A stretch of 37,788 nt of DNA, taken from positions 1-37,788 of the forward strand of contig MFRL01000015.1 in assembly GCA_001784565.1 (NCBI GenBank), in the 5' to 3' direction. A program made the position numbers and the translations under genes. The number at the start of each line of letters is the position of its first letter. Position 1 is the first letter of the stretch. The notes beneath the pieces are model-generated. The model worked only from the letters and a program-made list of their open reading frames with translations, ran no database searches and had not been told where the DNA came from. The stretch is from Candidatus Melainabacteria bacterium GWF2_37_15 (GTDB lineage: Bacteria > Cyanobacteriota > Vampirovibrionia > Gastranaerophilales > UBA9971). Below, in pieces: positions 32,925 to 37,788 of this stretch.

Positions 32925-33640
32925 AATTTTCCTCCAATAACATTCTGTCCTATAGCATTCAATAATTTTTCCATATTATCTAACAAACTGTATAAATTTG
33001 CTTCAATTTCGGGAAATTTTGCATAACTTATCATATCCTGCGGGTTTTGAATATATGTTCCCGGAATGATTTCATTTGAGCAATTCTGGACCAGCTTTTC
33101 AACTGAGGCGTGTGAGGATTCAAGGTGGAACTGTAAAGCCACAACTCTGTCATTGTATATAAATCCCTGATTTGTACAAGCCTCACTTGATGCTATAAGG
33201 GTGCTATTCAAAGGCAGCTCAAAGGTGTCGCCGTGCCAGTGAAATGCCATAAATTCATCAGGAAAGTCTTTAAAAAGCTGGCTTTTAGTCGTTTTTTTAA
33301 GCGGGTACCATCCGATTTCCTTTTGTAAATTTTTATAAACCCTTGCTCCCAGCGAATCAGCCAGTAATTGCGCTCCAAGACATATTCCCAGCACAAGTTT
33401 ACCGGCTTTAATAACGTTTTTTATAAACTGTTTTTCCGCTTTGAGCCATGGGTAATCGTTTTCCTGGTATATACTCATTGGCCCGCCAAGTATTATAAGG
33501 AAGTCTATTGAATCCGGGGCAGGGAAATCAGAGTTTTCATACACCTTTGTCACTGTCAGAGTATGCTCTCCGGCCTCTGCCCAGTTTTTAATATTGCCCA
33601 GGTCTTCAAATGGAACGTGTTGTATGTAGTGGATCTTCAT
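32921..33640 (-). CDS. class I glutamine amidotransferase-like protein
   Basis: A 239-residue stand-alone GATase1 domain, similar to the GMP-synthase-type amidotransferase proteins of unknown partner. Seen: LIILGGPMSIYQENDYPWL (oxyanion strand), nucleophile Cys87 in VLGICLGAQLLADSLGA, HWHGDTFELP, and the catalytic His-Glu in ALQFHLESS. The triad is complete, so it can hydrolyse glutamine or a gamma-glutamyl compound. The partner synthase is not nearby. It is translationally coupled to tpiA. Confidence 0.88.
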   Translation of the reverse strand: MKIHYIQHVPFEDLGNIKNWAEAGEHTLTVTKVYENSDFPAPDSIDFLIILGGPMSIYQENDYPWLKAEKQFIKNVIKAGKLVLGICLGAQLLADSLGARVYKNLQKEIGWYPLKKTTKSQLFKDFPDEFMAFHWHGDTFELPLNSTLIASSEACTNQGFIYNDRVVALQFHLESSHASVEKLVQNCSNEIIPGTYIQNPQDMISYAKFPEIEANLYSLLDNMEKLLNAIGQNVIGGKL

Positions 33641-33663
33641 AGAAACAAAATATTAATAAAGAA

Positions 33664-33689
33664 GCTAAAAGTCAAAAAGAAGTTTTAGC
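33664..33689 (-). terminator. weak terminator candidate for the 33699 gene
   Basis: GCTAAAA (33664-33670) and TTTTAGC (33683-33689) flank 12 bases; on the minus strand TTCTTTATT follows. The stem is short and AT-rich. Confidence 0.3.
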
Positions 33690-33698
33690 GTTTTCTGA

Positions 33699-33977
33699 CT
33701 AATGCTTTATTTTAGAAAGATATGGTTTTACTAGCACTAAATCTGTGATTTCACCCCTATCTGCTGCTCTTTTAGCATCATGAAGCTCAGTTCCTAGACA
33801 GTCATCCTCTACAGCTACCTGGCAACCAATTTCTTTATCAGAATAAAATCCGGTTTCTTGTCCAAAGTTCTTCGCAGCGTTGACTGCTAATTTGTATTCT
33901 TTACAAGCATTTTTAACTGGTTCTTTTGAACCAAAACTTAATGACTGCGTTCTTGAAATTCCTGAAATATTCATCAT
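33699..33977 (-). CDS. small orphan protein with N-terminal SFGS tail
   Basis: A 92-residue protein with no recognised domain. The N-terminus (MMNISGISRTQSLSFGSKEP) carries the recurring tail, with F15-G16-S17. The rest is a mixed alpha/beta sequence with three Cys (ACKEYK, IGCQVAV, DDCLG) that may form a metal site or disulfide. AAGG lies seven bases before ATG 33977. It is divergent from the 34132 gene with a 154-base gap. Function unknown. Confidence 0.72.
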   Translation of the reverse strand: MMNISGISRTQSLSFGSKEPVKNACKEYKLAVNAAKNFGQETGFYSDKEIGCQVAVEDDCLGTELHDAKRAADRGEITDLVLVKPYLSKIKH

Positions 33978-34038
33978 AGACTTACCTTCCCTCTTGGATT
34001 ATTTATTTCTAATGATTAAAAACTCCTGAATAAAAAAG

Positions 34039-34068
34039 TTGACATTAAAGTTTTTTAAGTTTTGTAAC
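34039..34068 (+). promoter_or_regulatory. candidate promoter for the 34132 gene
   Basis: A perfect TTGACA at 34039-34044, spaced 18 bases from TGTAAC (34063-34068). The -10 is imperfect. The leader would be about 55 bases. Confidence 0.35.
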
Positions 34069-34131
34069 GATATGTAAACTATATTTAAAAATAAACAAAC
34101 ATAATACTTTAATAAATTAAAGGGGGCAGGC

Positions 34132-34776
34132 ATGTCTGGTAAAAATTACATTGACCTTATAAGCTTAAAAGCTGCAAATATACTGGAAAAACAGAATTTA
34201 AACATTATCCTGAACGATGATATCTGGGATAAGGACACACTTATAATCAGAAGCGGCGGTTATTTAACCGAAAGCCTTATAACCAAGTTAATTAATTTTG
34301 GCATAAGAGAAGTTAGCGTTGATTTTGCCCCTGAAGAGCAGGATAGTACATCTTTGCTGGAAGATTTTAGTAAAACCCAGAGTGCACTTATTATTGCAGA
34401 TAACCTTGCGGATTCGGCCTGGCTTGTTAAAAATCTGATAGATTTCGGTTTTGATAAAGAAAATATATTTATAACAGACAATCATAATTCCATAAATAAA
34501 TTCTTTAGAAGTAGGGCAATAAATATTATATTTACCAGCTCTGTGATTTATGAAAAATGTCGGAAATGCGTGGATAAATACAGCTTGCTTAGAAACACGC
34601 ATGCCTTTGTAATATTGGAAGAAAATGAGTCTGCCAGAAAGCTGAAAAGTGCTTATAGTTCACAGGTAAAATTTTTAATTAAACCTTTATATGCCAAAAG
34701 GCTGAAATTTTTTATAAATCGAGCCATAAATCAGAATTTCCTGGATTTTCACATGGACGAGGCACAAATATCATAA
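34132..34776 (+). CDS. degenerate receiver-like protein with N-terminal HD-GYP-associated-type module
   Basis: A 214-residue protein with two apparent domains. Residues about 15-65 (NIILNDDIWDKDTLIIRSGG, then YLTESLITKLINFGIREVSV) resemble the small module that precedes HD-GYP phosphodiesterases (DUF3391-like: loss of drug, keep KGT-type turn). Residues about 82-205 look like a response-regulator receiver: SALIIADN at the first strand and FLIKPL with the conserved Lys-Pro at the fifth. The strand that should hold the phosphoacceptor Asp reads NIIFTSSV, so it cannot be phosphorylated in the usual way. AAAGGGGG precedes the ATG. It may be a pseudo-receiver sensing partners rather than phosphate. 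Assignment is tentative. Confidence 0.6.
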   Translation: MSGKNYIDLISLKAANILEKQNLNIILNDDIWDKDTLIIRSGGYLTESLITKLINFGIREVSVDFAPEEQDSTSLLEDFSKTQSALIIADNLADSAWLVKNLIDFGFDKENIFITDNHNSINKFFRSRAINIIFTSSVIYEKCRKCVDKYSLLRNTHAFVILEENESARKLKSAYSSQVKFLIKPLYAKRLKFFINRAINQNFLDFHMDEAQIS

Positions 34777-34875
34777 TTATTTTGTAAAATTTTGTACAAA
34801 AATTTTTTCAACTGCTGTCCAAAAGAAATTTATTTATAAAAAAACATGTATAAAAACTTTCTTGTATTTAAAAAA

Positions 34876-34912
34876 CCACCCCATATAATCATTAATACAG
34901 GAAAGGGGTGAT
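34876..34912 (-). terminator. terminator of the 34939-35502 gene
   Basis: On the minus strand TCACCCC pairs with GGGGTGG around a 22-base loop, followed by TTTTTT. It lies 27 bases after the stop codon. The loop holds a plus-strand TATAAT (see findings). Confidence 0.6.
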
Positions 34913-34938
34913 GGCTGTTAATTCAAAAATTTAATAAT

Positions 34939-35502
34939 TTAAATCATTAAACTAAGACCTTTTTTACTATCATTTTCCTCATCTTTTTGGAAAGGAACGA
35001 AGAGCCCGCCAGGGCCTTTTCTGTCCTTATAGAGACTGGAGGACTGGGAAACTTCAGTTTCCCGATAATTTTCAAGATTAAATATAGCTTTGGATTCGGA
35101 GAGATCAACTTTTTCTGAATTAAAATGAACTTTTCCGTCAACTATTGGGGTTAAATTTTGAACTTGATGTTGTGCAGCTTGTGCTTTTAAAGAGTTTATT
35201 GCCTGCATTGCATCCTGGGAAAGCGTTACATCAAAGCCTGTACGGTTTGTTGCGACTTGTCTGACTGTGTCAACATTTGCTCCCTGGGTGAAAATTTTCA
35301 CATCCGTGGGAGCAACAGATGTTTTCCTCTGGGCGCCGGATAATATTTCCCTGGCGACTCTGGATAATTCATCTCCCTTAATAATATCTGAAGGGCTGGT
35401 AGTAGGTGTGGTAGAAGGGCTAACTGAAGAACCAGCGGCAGCAGAAGCAAATATATTGCTCTGTTTTGTGATGCTTAGTTCGTTGTTAACACTTAGGGCC
35501 AT
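34939..35502 (-). CDS. orphan low-complexity N-terminal protein with IFAS tail
   Basis: A 187-residue protein I do not recognise. Residues 1-40 are Ser/Thr/Pro/Ala-rich (SSVSPSTTPTTSPSD) and begin MALSVNNELSITKQSNIFAS, with Phe18-Ala-Ser. The middle (KGDELSRVAREILSGAQ, then SQDAMQAINSLKAQAAQHQV) is helical; the end is charged. There is no Cys, signal peptide or membrane span. Arrangement and composition recall anti-sigma FlgM-like or flagellar/hook-associated small proteins, but no motif decides it. AAGGAG lies seven bases before the ATG. It is monocistronic, with its own terminator. Confidence 0.72.
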   Translation of the reverse strand: MALSVNNELSITKQSNIFASAAAGSSVSPSTTPTTSPSDIIKGDELSRVAREILSGAQRKTSVAPTDVKIFTQGANVDTVRQVATNRTGFDVTLSQDAMQAINSLKAQAAQHQVQNLTPIVDGKVHFNSEKVDLSESKAIFNLENYRETEVSQSSSLYKDRKGPGGLFVPFQKDEENDSKKGLSLMI

Positions 35503-35689
35503 TCTATCTCCTTGACGACTTCTTCTTTTACAGTTATCGACCTTAACGCAGTGTTGCTTTAGGATTGATATATACTATGTTTAATAAATCTTAACATTCA
35601 TGCAAAAGCAATCCATGCCGAAATTAAGGCATGCCCGGCATGCTTTGCAATTATAAAAATGAACTTAGAAACTTATAAATATCCCCAAT

Positions 35690-35713
35690 AAAAAGCCCCG
35701 TTGTATAACGGGG
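35690..35713 (-). terminator. intrinsic terminator without an assigned gene
   Basis: On the minus strand CCCCGTT and AACGGGG flank a four-base loop and are followed by C and five T. Nothing annotated on the minus strand lies upstream before 36105, so it may end a small RNA or micro-protein message. Confidence 0.6.
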
Positions 35714-35873
35714 AAGAAGAGATCATGAGGCAGATTTTGTTTATTAAAACACTTCTTTATATATAATATAGAAACTTGTAATATTCAATAAAATATTAAC
35801 AAACATTTCTAAATAATTTTTACATAAGTTACTACTCACCATAATAAAACCATTAACTTTACATGAAATTTGG

Positions 35874-35900
35874 GATTATTATTTATATTAAATAATAATC
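35874..35900. repeat. perfect 12-bp AT-rich inverted repeat
   Basis: GATTATTATTTA (35874-35885) and its complement TAAATAATAATC (35889-35900) flank TAT. Role unknown; could be chance in AT-rich DNA or a binding site. Confidence 0.45.
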
Positions 35901-36045
35901 TGAGATGTTTCGTACAATCCCTTATAAAAATAAAAGCAAAATAAGTTGATTAAATATATCTTACTTAAAAAACGAAAAATAGCTATTAATCTTAAGAGCT
36001 ATTTTGGGTTAATTTACTTGAATAGTTAGTTAAAAAAACTTAATT

Positions 36046-36074
36046 TTGTTAATTTATCCAAAAAGTGAAATAAT
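36046..36074 (+). promoter_or_regulatory. candidate promoter for the 36106 gene
   Basis: TTGTTA (36046-36051), 17-base spacer and AATAAT (36069-36074) with TG one base before it. The start codon follows 31 bases later. Confidence 0.45.
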
Positions 36075-36105
36075 TTTATTAGGGTAATTAATTTGGAAAA
36101 CTATC

Positions 36106-36450
36106 ATGGATCAAAATTTTGAATTAATCAGGAAATTTTTTGAAAATTTAAAGTGTTCCTGCTGTGATAATTTTTTTAGTAAAGACTCTGTTGAGCCTGT
36201 AAGAAAAGAAGAAAATAATGTGATAGTAAGGATAACCTGTCTGCATTGCGGGAAAAACCTTGGTTTGGCGATATTGGGGATAGATACAAAAGAATATAAA
36301 AACAGTTTAAAATTCCAGGAAGCTGATGATTTGCCGGAAGAAATGGATATGCCGTATGACCCGATAACTTACGAAGATGTAGCGCAGGCGCATAATTTTT
36401 TCAGCGAGCTGGGGGCGGACTGGATGAAGCATTTACCCGGGCGGGAATAG
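36106..36450 (+). CDS. small zinc-ribbon-like protein
   Basis: A 114-residue protein. The N-terminal half has CSCCD (residues 18-22) and, about 25 residues later, CLHCGKN, a likely four-Cys zinc ribbon. The C-terminal half is acidic (EADDLPEEMDMPYDPITYED) and ends in a helix (VAQAHNFFSELGADWMKHL). Zinc-ribbon proteins of this size often bind nucleic acid or partner proteins; none is identified. The ribosome-binding site is weak (GGA ten bases upstream). It is followed by a strong terminator of opposite orientation. Confidence 0.75.
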   Translation: MDQNFELIRKFFENLKCSCCDNFFSKDSVEPVRKEENNVIVRITCLHCGKNLGLAILGIDTKEYKNSLKFQEADDLPEEMDMPYDPITYEDVAQAHNFFSELGADWMKHLPGRE

Positions 36451-36460
36451 CATTTTTACA

Positions 36461-36488
36461 CAAAAAAAAATCGGCCTTTACGCCGATT
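36461..36488 (-). terminator. intrinsic terminator for an unassigned minus-strand transcript
   Basis: On the minus strand AATCGGC (36488-36482) pairs with GCCGATT (36475-36469) around a six-base loop and runs into nine T in all (36470-36462 region). No gene on the minus strand is seen upstream until beyond 37129, so a small RNA may end here. It cannot serve the plus-strand gene because no U-run follows on that strand. Confidence 0.65.
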
Positions 36489-36700
36489 ATGTCTACCACA
36501 TATTAGAGAGGAATTAGAGAGAAGGATTGAAGGAAGATTGCTCGCCAGTTCTATATATATACTTTCCCTAAAATGAAATTTTTAAACGTGGTAATGTGAA
36601 AAGTTTATAAAATTTAATAATTCGAGAGCAGCTTGGCTATTGTAACAACCTCTTCACAAAATTTATCAATAAAACGCAATAAAATTTTACACCTTAAGGG
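36489..36700. other. AT-rich spacer with GGA-repeat / CU-rich segment
   Basis: No gene recognised. 36504-36539 contains GAGGA, AAGGA and AAGGA on the plus strand, that is UCC-rich on the minus strand just upstream of the minus-strand terminator. TATATA boxes at 36552-36561 could serve as a minus-strand -10. Nothing else is visible. Confidence 0.4.
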
Positions 36701-36729
36701 TTGAAGACACTTACAGCATAAAGTATAAT
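36701..36729 (+). promoter_or_regulatory. strong sigma-70-type promoter
   Basis: TTGAAG (36701-36706), 17-base spacer, perfect TATAAT (36724-36729). Best canonical promoter in the window. No coding frame follows for about 400 bases, so it probably drives a non-coding RNA. Confidence 0.65.
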
Positions 36730-36735
36730 AAGATT

Positions 36736-36966
36736 TACAAGGTCAAGTTTTGGTGGTTAGTTAGTCTACTAAGATTTGATTCTGTACAAACAAGATGATA
36801 GACGTCTATCTGACCGCAAAACAGGGGTAGAAGCCTGGAGGTCAGTATCTTTACAAAAATAACACAAACTTCCGGGCGACTACCCGATGTTTTGTAACAA
36901 ACAAAAACAAAATACTCGATAAACAGATAAGGCACCTTAGGCAAGTGCCTTATCTGTGCTGTTTAT
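36736..36966 (+). ncRNA. candidate structured non-coding RNA, about 230 nt
   Basis: This transcript is predicted from the promoter at 36701-36729 and a 13-bp terminator hairpin at 36923-36957. Within it, a long hairpin pairs AAAACA (36818-36823) and GGGTAG with CTACCC and TGTTTT (near 36880-36893), enclosing GCCTGGAGGT (36833-36842) paired with ACTTCCGGGC with two G-U pairs. A 5' domain offers GATAGACGTCTATC as a palindromic stem. ACTTCC-type pairs with G-U wobbles suggest RNA selection. No riboswitch, RNase P, tmRNA, SRP or 6S signature was recognised, although the long imperfect hairpin is 6S-like. Boundaries and function are inferred. Confidence 0.5.
36923..36957 (+). terminator. terminator-like hairpin of the structured RNA
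   Basis: ACAGATAAGGCAC (36923-36935) pairs exactly with GTGCCTTATCTGT (36945-36957) around nine bases. It is followed by GCTGTTTAT, a modest U-rich tail. Confidence 0.6.
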
Positions 36967-36985
36967 ACTTATTCTGTTTACACTG

Positions 36986-37008
36986 TAGGGCGGGATCCCT
37001 ACCCCGCC
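36986..37008. repeat. TAGGGCGGG-type palindromic repeat
   Basis: TAGGGCGGG head at 36986-36994, with GGCGGG (36989-36994) paired to CCCGCC (37003-37008). Same style as 14428 and 37549-37684. Confidence 0.65.
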
Positions 37009-37129
37009 TGTATAGCTTAAAACTTAAGGATTACAATTTGTAAATAATTTTATAAATTATTATTAACTTTTATTTTTAGGTGATTTTATACAGATGTAGT
37101 TAAAATTTTAAAGTAAAGGATACAAACAA

Positions 37130-37549
37130 ATGTTAAAAAATATATGTAACATTGGAATTACTACATCTTTTGGCCAGATATGCATAATGCCTATGTCAGA
37201 ATATGCAGGTAGTCCAAACATACATCAAAGAGGTAAAGAATTTGGAGAATTGGTAAAAGAGGCTGAAACCAAAACTAAGCAAAAACAAAATAAAGATTTT
37301 AAAGCTGTAGCTTGTATTCTTTCTCCTTCTTATCTTGCTTTTGTTTCTGGCAAAAAAGATATGAAATTCTATATGCAGGAATACAAAAAGGCTCAAATTA
37401 ATCCTAAAGACAATTCTAGTGAGCGTTATTTTATGGATAATTTCTTTGAACAAAACGCAACAAAATTAGATATAGACGTTAGCAAGCCTTTAAAAGACCA
37501 AATAGAAATAGTGGAAAAAGAAGACGGAGAACTCAGAGTAGTTAAATAG
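37130..37549 (+). CDS. orphan protein with N-terminal SFGQ tail
   Basis: A 139-residue protein with no domain I recognise. The N-terminus (MLKNICNIGITTSFGQICIM) carries the recurring Phe-Gly tail (F14-G15). The rest is Lys/Glu-rich and soluble, with a hydrophobic core segment AVACILSPSYLAFVSGKK and an acidic/basic C-terminal helix. AAAGGA lies nine bases before the ATG, supporting the start. The nearest upstream promoter is not clear; the AT-rich 37021-37129 has only weak boxes. The stop codon merges with the first of four palindromic repeats. Confidence 0.72.
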   Translation: MLKNICNIGITTSFGQICIMPMSEYAGSPNIHQRGKEFGELVKEAETKTKQKQNKDFKAVACILSPSYLAFVSGKKDMKFYMQEYKKAQINPKDNSSERYFMDNFFEQNATKLDIDVSKPLKDQIEIVEKEDGELRVVK

Positions 37550-37684
37550 GGCTTTAGCCCACTGGCAATTAATAATTAATATTTTGTAGGGTGCGCTATT
37601 GCGCACCGCTTAAATAAATTCCGTAGGGTACATTTATGCACCCTATTATTGCAGGTAGTTTAATAGGGTGGGCTTTAGCCCACC
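37549..37684. repeat. cluster of four TAGGG-type palindromes
   Basis: Four short palindromes, each headed by TAGGG: GGGCTTTAGCCC (37549-37560), GGTGCGC/GCGCACC (37590-37607), TAGGGT/ACCCTA (37624-37645, one mismatch) and GGTGGGCT/AGCCCACC (37667-37684). Starts are 34-43 bases apart. The remaining 37685-37788 shows no gene or other structure. Confidence 0.75.
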
Positions 37685-37788
37685 AATTATTGTAGCTTTG
37701 TAGGTTAGATATTTCTATCGATTTTTAAAATAAATTAGTATTTTAGTATTTTCCAAACGATGTTAGATAATTGCCTGGCAAGGCATTT

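Larger units (their letters stand above)
35503..36105. other. 603-base gene-poor region
   Basis: Very AT-rich DNA between divergent genes. It holds an inverted repeat with a short GC-rich core (CATGCC at 35614-35619 and GGCATG at 35628-35633), an orphan minus-strand terminator at 35690-35713, a possible 32-residue minus-strand frame (35744-35842, hydrophobic, no Shine-Dalgarno), a perfect 12-bp hairpin at 35874-35900, a weaker hairpin at 35976-36005, and a promoter for the 36106 gene. No convincing coding sequence was found. Confidence 0.6.

Noticed and set aside
35503-36105. Replication origin or DnaA-box cluster in the AT-rich gap
   Set aside because: Only one TTATCC-like box (near 36053) and no dnaA or dnaN neighbour.
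36735-36944. 69-residue minus-strand frame
   Set aside because: It lies antisense to the strong plus-strand promoter product, has no ribosome-binding site, and its codons follow the RNA stems.

Overview
The window looks like a chromosomal segment of a low-GC, anaerobic, fermentative bacterium with an LPS-type outer membrane. The evidence is a three-gene NAD-linked [FeFe] hydrogenase operon (3637-7098), a pyrophosphate-dependent phosphofructokinase (11706-13358), a heptosyltransferase-like GT9 enzyme (55-1065) and type IV pilus PilM/N/O-type proteins (17149-19437). No respiratory genes are seen. Several small orphan proteins share a short N-terminal tail ending in Phe plus a small residue (for example SFGS, GFGS, KFTG). 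I associate this style with Vampirovibrionia/Melainabacteria (non-photosynthetic relatives of Cyanobacteria). That assignment is inference and would need a marker-gene tree.

Layout. 55-3576: GT9 glycosyltransferase, a Ser/Tyr/Gly-rich orphan protein, an ECF/CbiO-like ABC ATPase and a CgeB-like glycosyltransferase. 3637-7098: hndA-hndC-hndD. 7138-10029 (minus): DAHP synthase, aroB and a membrane-anchored hydrolase, closely packed. 10116-11057: PfkB sugar kinase. 11234-11641: orphan protein. 11706-13910 (minus): an ORF6N regulator followed by PPi-PFK. 14155-14397: small coiled-coil protein. 14452-16087 (minus): ylqD-rimM-trmD. 16172-17074 (minus): nadA. 17149-19437: PilM-PilN fusion and PilO-like protein. 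19492-20388 (minus): radical SAM/SPASM protein. 20529-23631: ruvB, a 21-bp-repeat coiled-coil gene, a small HTH regulator and a YibE/F membrane protein. 23795-24556: AT-rich HEPN/Abi-like gene. 24539-28197: dienelactone-hydrolase-like protein, secreted EEP-fold hydrolase and argH. 28363-29231: TM2 protein and a compact locus resembling a type I toxin-antitoxin. 29227-32084: metW, a TIGR03960-like radical SAM protein and a secreted orphan. 32139-33640: tpiA and a class I amidotransferase. 33699-37549: mostly orphan small proteins, a degenerate receiver protein and at least one probable structured non-coding RNA. 37549-37684: a cluster of short palindromic repeats.

How the parts fit. PPi-PFK and TpiA serve glycolysis; the hydrogenase would reoxidise NADH by making H2. 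Shikimate-pathway entry (DAHP synthase, AroB), quinolinate synthase (NadA), argininosuccinate lyase (ArgH) and MetW indicate some biosynthetic capacity. TrmD, RimM and RuvB are housekeeping.

The most striking unlisted element is at 28915-29125. A 37-residue hydrophobic peptide on the minus strand has a 12-nt perfect Shine-Dalgarno. Opposite its 3' end lies a short plus-strand RNA with an extended -10 promoter and an intrinsic terminator. This is the architecture of txpA/RatA-type toxin-antisense pairs. A second candidate is a highly structured RNA at about 36736-36966, behind a TTGAAG-17-TATAAT promoter. No tRNA, rRNA, CRISPR array or insertion sequence was recognised.
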